This document shows positions 20,815 through 28,364 of a stretch of DNA of 64,000 bases, in pieces. Location: assembly GCF_900130055.1 (NCBI RefSeq), contig NZ_FQXU01000011.1, forward strand, positions 1-64,000. The letters run 5' to 3'. How positions within the stretch are numbered: position 1 is the first letter of the stretch; each line of letters starts with the position of its first letter. This stretch comes from Clostridium intestinale DSM 6191. Its GTDB lineage: Bacteria; Bacillota; Clostridia; Clostridiales; Clostridiaceae. The position numbers were made by a program, and so were the translations under genes. Below the pieces are notes generated by a model that saw only the letters and a program-made list of their open reading frames with translations, was not told where the DNA came from and did not search any database.

Positions 20815-21207
20815 ATGGCAAAAGTTCAATACATGGGAACTGGAAGAAGAAAGAAATCAGTTGCAAGAGTAAGACTTGTACCAGGTGAAGGTAAAGTTAT
20901 AGTAAATAAGAGAGAAATAGAAAACTATTTCGGATTAGAAACTCTAAGAGTTGTAGTTAACCAACCATTAGTTTTAACATCAACTAAAGAAAAATTTGAT
21001 GTATTAGTTAATGTTCATGGTGGTGGTTTAACAGGTCAAGCAGGAGCAATCAGACATGGAATAACTAGAGCTTTATTAAAAGCTGATGAAGCTTTAAAGC
21101 CAGAGTTAAAGAAAGCTGGATTCCTAACTAGAGACCCAAGAATGAAGGAAAGAAAGAAATATGGTTTAAAGAAGGCAAGAAGAGCTCCTCAATTCTCAAA
21201 GAGATAG
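20815..21207 (+). CDS. rpsI: 30S ribosomal protein S9
   Basis: The 130-residue S9 has [35 protein letters not shown] and the C-terminal [12 protein letters not shown], whose last arginine reaches P-site tRNA. It is co-transcribed with rplM and followed by a strong terminator. Confidence 0.98.
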   Translation: MAKVQYMGTGRRKKSVARVRLVPGEGKVIVNKREIENYFGLETLRVVVNQPLVLTSTKEKFDVLVNVHGGGLTGQAGAIRHGITRALLKADEALKPELKKAGFLTRDPRMKERKKYGLKKARRAPQFSKR

Positions 21208-21222
21208 TATCTGCCTTTTTAC

Positions 21223-21249
21223 AAGAGAGGTTTTACCTCTCTTTTTTTA
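21223..21249 (+). terminator. Terminator after rpsI
   Basis: A perfect 9-bp stem AAGAGAGGT-TTT-ACCTCTCTT is followed by a T-run. Confidence 0.95.
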
Positions 21250-21386
21250 TTTGGGCAAAAAACTTAATTGAAAAATATTTTTATTAAAAATATAATTGGA
21301 GATTTTATATAATACTTAAAAATAGTATATATTATATAAAAATGAGAAAGCTACATAGTAGATTATTAAAGATGGAGGATTATAAA

Positions 21387-22055
21387 ATGTTTAAAAGATA
21401 TGTTGCATCCTTTTTGCTAGTAGCAAGTTTAATATTAAATCCTACAATAGCTAAAGCGGAGGAGACTAAGGAAAGAATAATACTTATAGATCCTGGTCAT
21501 GGAGGTATAGATGGTGGAGGTCATTCAAAAGATGGTACTTTAGAAAAAGAGATTAATTTAGCTATAAGCCTTAAATTAAAAAAGGCTCTAGAGGATGAAG
21601 GATTTAAAGTGTTTAGTACTAGAGAGGAAGACAAAGGATTATATGATGAGAGCTTAAAGGTAAAACAAAAAAAAGTTCAAGATTTAAAAAAGAGATGTGA
21701 AATGAAAAAAGAAACCAATTGTGATATTTTTATAAGTATACATCAAAATATGTATGTACAGAGTGCAATAAATGGAGCACAAGTTTGGTACGCTTCAAAT
21801 GAAAAGAGTAAAAGATTAGCGGAATTACTACAAGCTTCGCTAAAAGAAACATTAGAACAAAACAATAATAGAGTAGCTAAAGATTCTAAAGATGATTATA
21901 GAATCTTAAGAGATGGATTTGAGGGAGCAAGTGTAATAGTTGAATGTGGATTTTTATCAAATCCGACAGAATCAGAGTTATTAAAAGATGAAAAATATCA
22001 GGACAAAATAGTTAGTGCATTAGTTAAAGGAATAAAATCATATTATAAAGAGTAA
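21387..22055 (+). CDS. cwlD: Sporulation N-acetylmuramoyl-L-alanine amidase CwlD
   Basis: The ATG at 21387, 8 nt after TGGAGG, gives 222 residues with a signal peptide (about 1-24, ending AKA) and an Amidase_3 domain. Zinc and catalytic residues are visible: H38 in DPGHGG, E53 in EKEINL, H119 in SIHQN and E186 in VECGFLSNP. CwlD cleaves stem peptides so that PdaA can form the muramic-lactam of spore cortex. Its place just after rpsI matches Bacillus, which supports the symbol. An in-frame ATG at 21342 lacks a comparable SD. Confidence 0.88.
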   Translation: MFKRYVASFLLVASLILNPTIAKAEETKERIILIDPGHGGIDGGGHSKDGTLEKEINLAISLKLKKALEDEGFKVFSTREEDKGLYDESLKVKQKKVQDLKKRCEMKKETNCDIFISIHQNMYVQSAINGAQVWYASNEKSKRLAELLQASLKETLEQNNNRVAKDSKDDYRILRDGFEGASVIVECGFLSNPTESELLKDEKYQDKIVSALVKGIKSYYKE

Positions 22056-22077
22056 ATAATAATTTCCTGGGAAATTT

Positions 22078-22108
22078 AAAAGACCTATGTAGAACTAGGT
22101 CTTTTTTT
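22078..22108. terminator. Bidirectional terminator between cwlD and the DUF3048 gene
   Basis: The AAAGACCTA / TAGGTCTTT stem is followed by T-runs on both strands. The stop codon of the minus-strand gene lies at its edge. Confidence 0.9.
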
Positions 22109-22904
22109 AGCTTTCAATATTAGCATTAGCAGTGATTATTTTTATCTTATCAGAACATTTTATCCATATAGTATTACCTCTTAATAGAGAGAGATTAATT
22201 TCTTTAGAATTATTTATCATTTTTATATTATTTCCTTCTATATTAAGACGTTGTAGTTTTCCACCAGAAAAAAGTAATCCTTGATTAATACTGTCATTAG
22301 ATGAGGAAGTAAATTCTATAAGTATATTGGTAAAAGCTAACGGTGTGTTAGAAGTTTTATGAACGTCTTTTACATTTTTAGAAAAATGATAATATTGACC
22401 TTGTTGAAAAATAAAACTTGTACTTATAGAATCACTAAAGGGTATAAAAATTGTATCAATATTTTCATTAAATTCATGTGAATCTAAATCAGGAGGATCA
22501 ATAAAATCAATATAAGGTAAAGTTTCTAACGATATAGTAGAAATATTCTCAATAGATTCTTGAATAGGTATATGTTTATTGTAGAATATACCGTCATAAC
22601 TTAAAGCATTAGATACAGCGTTATATGTTTCTATAACAATATCTGCTTTATTAATTCCATATAGTTCTGTTATATTTGAACTATTATAGCAAACTTTTAA
22701 TAAATTATACGATGTATTAACATCTTGAATAACTTCACCTGTTATGGGAGAAACATTTATAGAATTAGGTGGTTGAGTAGTTTGATCTTTTACATCTTTT
22801 TTTAATAGATTTATATATGAATTATAGCTTACAAAAATTATAAGGAAACCTATTAATATATAAACAATAAAAGCAAAAAGTTTATCACTATCATTTTTTT
22901 TCAT
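22107..22904 (-). CDS. Membrane-anchored DUF3048 (YerB-like) protein, divergent
   Basis: The 265-residue protein has an N-terminal membrane anchor (about 10-30). Its exported domain carries traces of the DUF3048 pattern: PITGE at the start, INKADIVIE in the middle, and AFTNILIEF...GLLFSGGKLQ...RGNTIWIKCSD at the end. The family function is not established. It converges with cwlD, but nothing else ties it to sporulation. AAAGGA lies 7 nt before the ATG. The family call rests on motif spacing only. Confidence 0.65.
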   Translation of the reverse strand: MKKNDSDKLFAFIVYILIGFLIIFVSYNSYINLLKKDVKDQTTQPPNSINVSPITGEVIQDVNTSYNLLKVCYNSSNITELYGINKADIVIETYNAVSNALSYDGIFYNKHIPIQESIENISTISLETLPYIDFIDPPDLDSHEFNENIDTIFIPFSDSISTSFIFQQGQYYHFSKNVKDVHKTSNTPLAFTNILIEFTSSSNDSINQGLLFSGGKLQRLNIEGNNIKMINNSKEINLSLLRGNTIWIKCSDKIKIITANANIES

Positions 22905-23009
22905 ACTTAATCCTTTCGAAATATCTTTCTTTAAATTATAATTAACATTATTAAGTAATATTCCATAATATAAATTAAATTTAGATAGAATTTATTTGGG
23001 GAGGAAAAT

Positions 23010-23852
23010 ATGAAAGAAATAAGTACAAATGAAATAATTAATGGAGTAAAAAAAATATGTATAGAATCTAATTATTATTTAAGTAAAGACATATCAAAAA
23101 AACTAAAAAAAAGTAGGGAGGAAGAAACGTTTCCTATAGCAAAGCAAATGCTGGATAAAATTATAATTAATTCGGATATAGCAAGTAAAGAAAACATGCC
23201 AATGTGTCAGGACACAGGAATGGCAGTAATATTTGTTGAATTAGGTCAAGACATTCATATAGTTGGTGGGGGCTTAAAGGAGGCAATCAATGAAGGCGTC
23301 CGCCAAGGCTATAGTGAAGGATATTTGAGGAAATCAGTAGTAAAAGATCCATTAACAAGAGTAAATACTGGGGATAATACTCCAGCTGTCATACATATAG
23401 ATGTAGTAGAGGGAGAAGAATTAAAGATAACAATAGCACCTAAGGGGTTTGGAGCAGAAAATATGAGTAGAATAAAAATGTTAAAACCATCAGATGGTGT
23501 TGAAGGAGTAAAGGAATTTGTGTTAGAAACAGTTAAAATTGCAGGTCCAAATCCATGTCCTCCTATAATTGTAGGTGTAGGAATAGGAGGGACTTTTGAA
23601 AAAGCAGCAGAATTGTCTAAAAAAGCTCTTTTAAGAAGCATTGAAGAGAGAAATAAGGATACCTATTATAGTGATTTAGAGTATGAATTAATTAGTAAAA
23701 TAAATAAGCTAGGAATAGGTCCTCAAGGATTTGGGGGTAAAACAACTGCTTTGGGAGTGAATATAGAGACTTATCCTACTCATATAGCAGGACTTCCAGT
23801 GGCAGTTAATATAAGTTGCCATGCTACTAGGCATGCAGAGATAATTCTATAG
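23010..23852 (+). CDS. Class I fumarate hydratase (Fe-S), alpha subunit
   Basis: The 280-residue protein is the alpha part of a two-subunit iron-sulfur fumarate/tartrate hydro-lyase. Cys-containing family motifs are PMCQDTGMAVIF, GPNPCPPIIVGVGIGGTFEKAAELSKKALLR and SCHATRHAEI. It hydrates fumarate to malate; the oxygen-labile [4Fe-4S] type is common in anaerobes. GGGGAGG precedes the ATG, and the beta subunit follows after 13 bp. The exact substrate (fumarate or tartrate) cannot be settled from motifs. Confidence 0.9.
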   Translation: MKEISTNEIINGVKKICIESNYYLSKDISKKLKKSREEETFPIAKQMLDKIIINSDIASKENMPMCQDTGMAVIFVELGQDIHIVGGGLKEAINEGVRQGYSEGYLRKSVVKDPLTRVNTGDNTPAVIHIDVVEGEELKITIAPKGFGAENMSRIKMLKPSDGVEGVKEFVLETVKIAGPNPCPPIIVGVGIGGTFEKAAELSKKALLRSIEERNKDTYYSDLEYELISKINKLGIGPQGFGGKTTALGVNIETYPTHIAGLPVAVNISCHATRHAEIIL

Positions 23853-23865
23853 GAGGATAACTGAG

Positions 23866-24423
23866 ATGAATAAGAAAATAGAAACACCATTAACAATAGA
23901 TAAAGTTAAAGAATTAAATGCAGGAGATGTTGTGTTACTATCAGGAGAAATATTTACGGCAAGAGATGCCGCACATAAAAGATTAGTTGAACTTGTTGAT
24001 AAAAATGAAAAGCTTCCTTTAGAACTACAAGATGCAATAATATACTACGTTGGTCCAACTCCTCCTAAACCTGGAGAAGTGATTGGATCAGCAGGACCTA
24101 CTACCAGTTATAGAATGGATTCTTATACACCGAAGCTTTTAGATCTAGGACTAAAGGGAATGATTGGCAAAGGATTAAGAGGAAAAGAAGTAATAGATTC
24201 AATGATTAAAAATAGATGTATATATTTTGGAGCTATTGGTGGTGCGGCTGCATTAATGGCTAAGTGTATCAAGAAGTCAGAGTTGATAGCCTATGAAGAT
24301 TTAGGTGCAGAAGCTATTAGAAAACTTTGGGTAGAGGATATGCCTTTAGTAGTAGTGATAGATTCTCATGGAAATAATTTATACCAAATAGGACAAAAAG
24401 AATATTTAGAAACCATTAAGTAA
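23866..24423 (+). CDS. Class I fumarate hydratase (Fe-S), beta subunit
   Basis: The 185-residue beta subunit begins MNKKIETPLTIDKVKELNAGD and has the VLLSGEIFTARDAAHKRL and GPTTSYRMDSYTP motifs of the swivelling domain. It completes the hydro-lyase with the preceding gene. A long stem-loop ends the operon. Confidence 0.92.
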   Translation: MNKKIETPLTIDKVKELNAGDVVLLSGEIFTARDAAHKRLVELVDKNEKLPLELQDAIIYYVGPTPPKPGEVIGSAGPTTSYRMDSYTPKLLDLGLKGMIGKGLRGKEVIDSMIKNRCIYFGAIGGAAALMAKCIKKSELIAYEDLGAEAIRKLWVEDMPLVVVIDSHGNNLYQIGQKEYLETIK

Positions 24424-24430
24424 AATATAA

Positions 24431-24468
24431 AATGAGGATGTTACTATAATTATAGTGACATCCTCATT
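24431..24468. terminator. Long stem-loop terminator shared by the fumarase and yitT-like genes
   Basis: A near-perfect palindrome: AATGAGGATGT pairs with ACATCCTCATT, and inside it ACTATAA pairs with TTATAGT. It lies between convergent genes and probably serves both. Confidence 0.85.
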
Positions 24469-24471
24469 AAA

Positions 24472-25329
24472 CTATATATTATTAAATCCTTTTCCCCTAA
24501 CTTCAGAGACATCTATTATAGTTATAAATGCTTTAGGGTCCATAAGCATTATACTATTCTTAAGGTAGATTAATTGTGAAAGTGTAACTATACAGTAAAT
24601 CATTTTTTTCTTACTATGAGTATATTCACCTTCAGCTGGAAGGGAAGTTACACCTCTATGAACATCCTTAATAATAAATTTAATTATATCCTCTTCCTTT
24701 TCAGTTAAAATCATTAAAAGCTTTTTAGAACCAAAGCCTTTAAGGACCTTGTCTAATATTAAACTTTGTATGTAAATTGATATAACAGTATATAATGCTC
24801 TTGGGAGGCCAAAGAATATAGCTCCAATAACAACTATTATCATATTTAGAGAAAAACCAAGTTTACCTATATCAAAATTATTAAAGTTTTTTCTAACAAG
24901 CATAGTAATTATATCCATACCGCCTGTTGATCCATTTCTAGCAAATACAATACTATATCCAAGCCCACATAACACACCGCCATATATACAATAAACTAAA
25001 ATATCATCAACATTAACGTATATAGGGAGTTTTTCAGTTAACAATAAAGCGATAGATAATGAAAGCATTCCTATTGCTGAGTAAAATGTAAATTGACGAC
25101 TTAATTTAATATAGCTAACGATAAAAAGTGGAAAGTTAATTAGAAATACTGAGTAACCAGCTTTAAAGCCTGTTAGGTATTGAAGGATTAAAGCTAGACC
25201 TGTAGCTCCCCCACTTAGAAGCTTAGCTTGGGCTAAAAACATATTAATGCCTATGGATGCTATAATGCAACCTATAAAAATAAGTATAATGTCTAAGAAA
25301 AGAGTTTTTCTATCATTTAAAAAGTCCAT
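24472..25329 (-). CDS. YitT-family membrane protein (DUF161 + DUF2179)
   Basis: The 285-residue protein has five to six predicted membrane segments with the family pattern LLSGGATGLALIL and FARNGSTGGMDIITML. A C-terminal soluble DUF2179 domain (GVTSLPAEGEYTHSKKKMIYCIV) follows. Family members are widespread in Firmicutes; the transported or sensed substrate is unknown. AGGAG precedes the ATG. It diverges from the two-component genes. Confidence 0.9.
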   Translation of the reverse strand: MDFLNDRKTLFLDIILIFIGCIIASIGINMFLAQAKLLSGGATGLALILQYLTGFKAGYSVFLINFPLFIVSYIKLSRQFTFYSAIGMLSLSIALLLTEKLPIYVNVDDILVYCIYGGVLCGLGYSIVFARNGSTGGMDIITMLVRKNFNNFDIGKLGFSLNMIIVVIGAIFFGLPRALYTVISIYIQSLILDKVLKGFGSKKLLMILTEKEEDIIKFIIKDVHRGVTSLPAEGEYTHSKKKMIYCIVTLSQLIYLKNSIMLMDPKAFITIIDVSEVRGKGFNNI

Positions 25330-25472
25330 AAGATTCTCCTGTAAGTGAAATATTCAGATTTATTATAGTAATAAAACATAAAATAAACAAATAAGATTTA
25401 TGATGAAAAATACCGTTATATCCAAATAATTTGATATAATTAAATTATGCGCAGATTATCTATAAAACTTTA

Positions 25473-25533
25473 CTTGCATATTTTAAGAAATTTTTAATAA
25501 AAACTTGCAAAATATTTATGAAATTTTTATTAA
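25473..25533 (+). repeat. Two direct repeats upstream of the response regulator
   Basis: Two imperfect copies, beginning CTTGCATATTTTAAG (25473) and CTTGCAAAATATTTATG (25504), each continue into GAAATTTTTA-TAA. They are about 31 bp, or three helical turns, apart and end just before the SD of the response regulator. This arrangement suits cooperative binding of an OmpR-type regulator, possibly the adjacent one. Confidence 0.55.
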
Positions 25534-25558
25534 TATATAAGATAGGGGGATGAGAGTA

Positions 25559-26266
25559 ATGGAAAAATATAAAATATTAGTAGTTGATGACGAAAAAGAA
25601 ATTAGAGATGCAGTTGAGATATATTTAAGAGGAGAAAATCATATCATATTAAAAGCAGAAGATGGGATAGAAGCATTAGAAGTATTTAATGTAGAAAAAC
25701 CTCATTTAGTTATCCTAGACATAATGATGCCTAAGTTAGATGGAATGAGAACATGTTTAAAAATAAGAGAGAAAAGTAATGTACCTATAATAATGCTGTC
25801 TGCTAAAGGCGAAGATTCTGATAAGGTACTTGGTCTTAACTTGGGAGCAGATGATTATGTAACTAAACCATTTAATCATTTAGAGCTAGTAGCTAGAGTT
25901 AAGTCTCAATTAAGAAGATATGATAACCCGATTATAGCTAAACAAAGAGAAAAAGAAATAGAAGGTGAGATTTTAGTTATAAGGGATCTTGTTATTAATA
26001 AAGAGACAAAAAGTATTACGGTAAGAGGTAAAGAAATAAAAGTTACTGCTACGGAGTATAAAATTCTGTTATTATTAGCTTCTAACCCAGGTAGAATTTT
26101 TTCTATACAGGAGATATACGAAAGAGTTTGGGATGAGCCTTTTTATAATAGTGAAAATACAGTTACCGTGCACGTGAGAAGAATAAGAGAGAAGATTGAG
26201 ATAAATCCAAAAGAGCCTGAGTATCTAAAGGTGGTGTGGGGTATTGGGTACAAAATTCAAAAATAG
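25559..26266 (+). CDS. OmpR-family response regulator
   Basis: The ATG at 25559 is used because the in-frame ATG at 25550 overlaps the GGGGGA SD. The 235-residue protein has a receiver domain with D10, D11, phospho-acceptor D54 in VILDIMMP and the TKPF lysine. A winged-helix domain follows (TATEYKILLLLASNPGRIFS ... ENTVTVHVRRIREKIE). It overlaps the kinase gene by 23 bp. The regulon is unknown; direct repeats upstream suggest autoregulation. Confidence 0.92.
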   Translation: MEKYKILVVDDEKEIRDAVEIYLRGENHIILKAEDGIEALEVFNVEKPHLVILDIMMPKLDGMRTCLKIREKSNVPIIMLSAKGEDSDKVLGLNLGADDYVTKPFNHLELVARVKSQLRRYDNPIIAKQREKEIEGEILVIRDLVINKETKSITVRGKEIKVTATEYKILLLLASNPGRIFSIQEIYERVWDEPFYNSENTVTVHVRRIREKIEINPKEPEYLKVVWGIGYKIQK

Positions 26267-28100
26267 ATATATAAGGTGGAAAGATAACGTCTATATAATA
26301 GATTTTGTTATATGTATATGTATAGTAATATTAACTTTTAATGCTTTGGGAATATTTGTAGAACAGGCATCTAAAGGTATTTTTGCTATGGATGCAATTA
26401 TTAGTCCAGATAACTATAGAAAGAATAGACTGAAAAAAGAAAGTAAGGTTTTAATTCATAATATTCAAACTCAATCAAATATTATGAATATGGGAGAAAA
26501 ATTTATAAAAGATAATAGAAATCTTAGTAATAGCAATATTATAGGTGATGGATTTTTTATAGGATATTTATACATAATAAAAGATAAAAAAGATGAGAAT
26601 GGAAAGTACTATTATATAACAAATAGGAGTTGGTTAGCTGAGCAAATTGATGGAGGAGCAGATATCAATACACTTTTTGAAAATTTGCATCAGTCTCAAG
26701 GCGTAATATGGTATAGCGTAGATAATAAAAAGAACTTCAATGAAGTTAATAGCATGGATCAAAATATGTTAACTCCTGAGGTTAAAAAAAACATAGAGAA
26801 TATAACTGAATATTATTTCATTAAAGCAGATTATTATGAAAATTTCATAATAAAAAGTCGAGTGTTATTTATAACCTATATTTTAAACCTATCTTTAGTA
26901 ATATTAATAATAATAAAGTATGAAGAATTGATAAAACGCAAAGGGAATGGGTTTATAATTGAAGGGATTTATAAAAGTAAATTTGGAGAAACTATGTATT
27001 ATTTAAAGGAAACTCCAAAAAGATTTTTAAGAAATATAAATAAAAGAATAGTTAAATTCACAATTTTTCTTATTATGTTTAATATAGCAATTGGGGTATT
27101 AGATGCGACTAAGTTTTTCACTTTTATAGATAGTGTTATAAACTTATTTACTAATAGATATATAAACAGTTTAATTATGACTAATAAACTTGTGGACATT
27201 ATTAATTTCTCATCAATTCTTTTCTACATAGGGTATTTTATATTCTGCATTCTTAGAAACTATATATTCGTGTATGAGTTGCTTGATATAGTTAGAGAAT
27301 TTAAAAATGGGAACATGAATATAAAATTAACGTATACAGATAAAAGAGAGATGAATGAAATTGTAGAGGGAATTAAATATATTCAGGAAGAGTATAAAAT
27401 AATTGCCGAAGAAAGAATAAAGAATGAACAATTAAAAACAGAACTTATATCTAATGTTTCTCATGATTTAAAAACCCCGCTCACTTCGATAATAAATTAC
27501 GTAAATATACTAGATAGAGATGACATAACATATGAGGAAAGAAAACAATATTTAAAGATACTTGGAACTAAGTCTCAAAGATTACAGGGATTAATAGAAG
27601 ATTTATTTGAAATGTCTAAATTTAATTCAGGAAAGATTAATTTAGATAAATATGAAGTAGATATAGTTCAATTAGTTCATATGGTAATAGGTGAACAGGA
27701 AGATAAACTTAAAGAAAAAGGATTAACAACTAGAGTAATATCTTATAGCGAAAGTGTTTTTATACAGATTGATCCGGATAAAATGGTCAGAGTTTTTGAT
27801 AACCTAATTGTAAATGCAATAAAATATTCTTTAGCAAACACAAGAATTTACATAGATATTTTTGATGATGGTAATTGGGTAACTATTAGCACTAAAAATA
27901 TTTCTTCTTATGAGATGAATTTTAAGCCTGAAGATATGATGGAGAGGTTTGTAAGAGGAGATAGGTCTAGAAACTCAAATGTTGAGGGTTCTGGACTAGG
28001 GCTAGCTATAGCTAAGAGTATAGTGGAAATGCATGATGGTGACTTAAAATTAGAAGTTGAAGGAGATATGTTTAAAACTTATGTTATGTTAAAGAAATAA
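26244..28100 (+). CDS. Sensor histidine kinase with four membrane segments
   Basis: A TTG start inside the regulator gene gives 618 residues. Membrane segments are near 17-38, 206-224, 272-290 and 318-345, so there is a large first extracytoplasmic region and a second pair of helices before the kinase. HisKA has H407 in NVSHDLKTPLTS. The ATPase has the N-box DNLIVNAIKYS and GSGLGLAIAKSIVE. It probably phosphorylates the overlapping OmpR regulator. The signal is unknown. The start is uncertain because no ATG lies nearby. Confidence 0.88.
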   Translation: MGTKFKNRYIRWKDNVYIIDFVICICIVILTFNALGIFVEQASKGIFAMDAIISPDNYRKNRLKKESKVLIHNIQTQSNIMNMGEKFIKDNRNLSNSNIIGDGFFIGYLYIIKDKKDENGKYYYITNRSWLAEQIDGGADINTLFENLHQSQGVIWYSVDNKKNFNEVNSMDQNMLTPEVKKNIENITEYYFIKADYYENFIIKSRVLFITYILNLSLVILIIIKYEELIKRKGNGFIIEGIYKSKFGETMYYLKETPKRFLRNINKRIVKFTIFLIMFNIAIGVLDATKFFTFIDSVINLFTNRYINSLIMTNKLVDIINFSSILFYIGYFIFCILRNYIFVYELLDIVREFKNGNMNIKLTYTDKREMNEIVEGIKYIQEEYKIIAEERIKNEQLKTELISNVSHDLKTPLTSIINYVNILDRDDITYEERKQYLKILGTKSQRLQGLIEDLFEMSKFNSGKINLDKYEVDIVQLVHMVIGEQEDKLKEKGLTTRVISYSESVFIQIDPDKMVRVFDNLIVNAIKYSLANTRIYIDIFDDGNWVTISTKNISSYEMNFKPEDMMERFVRGDRSRNSNVEGSGLGLAIAKSIVEMHDGDLKLEVEGDMFKTYVMLKK

Positions 28101-28104
28101 ACCT

Positions 28105-28137
28105 AAAGCAGGGATTAGATATTTTCCTGCTTTTTTG
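28105..28137 (+). terminator. Terminator after the histidine kinase
   Basis: The AAAGCAGG / CCTGCTTT stem with a 13-nt loop runs into a T-tract. Confidence 0.9.
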
Positions 28138-28256
28138 TCGATAAATCATATTATCTAAGTTTTTGTTTTAAAAGATAAAAAATATCAATTACAAGGAAAT
28201 AATAAGAAAATAAGAGATAACTATAGAATTTTAAATACAAACTAGAATTATTGAAA

Positions 28257-28285
28257 TTTACAAATCTACAAATTACCATTATAAT
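28257..28285 (+). promoter_or_regulatory. Promoter of nrdAB
   Basis: TTTACA (28257-28262) and a perfect TATAAT (28280-28285) are spaced by 17 bp. The predicted start, about 28292, falls inside the first NrdR-like box, as expected for repression. Confidence 0.75.
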
Positions 28286-28290
28286 TAACA

Positions 28291-28306
28291 AGTCAATATA
28301 TTGTGC
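28291..28306. promoter_or_regulatory. NrdR box 1 (candidate)
   Basis: AGTCAATATATTGTGC matches 13 of 16 positions of the known NrdR consensus ACACWATATATWGTGT. It covers the predicted transcription start of nrdA. Confidence 0.7.
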
Positions 28307-28332
28307 ATAAATAAAAAGTATGCAATGAATGA

Positions 28333-28348
28333 CCACAATATATAGTGA
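28333..28348. promoter_or_regulatory. NrdR box 2 (candidate)
   Basis: CCACAATATATAGTGA matches 14 of 16 positions of the NrdR consensus. It starts 42 bp after box 1, about four helical turns, so both would face the same side of the DNA. It lies just ahead of the nrdA SD. Confidence 0.78.
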
Positions 28349-28364
28349 AGAGGGGAAGAGTATT

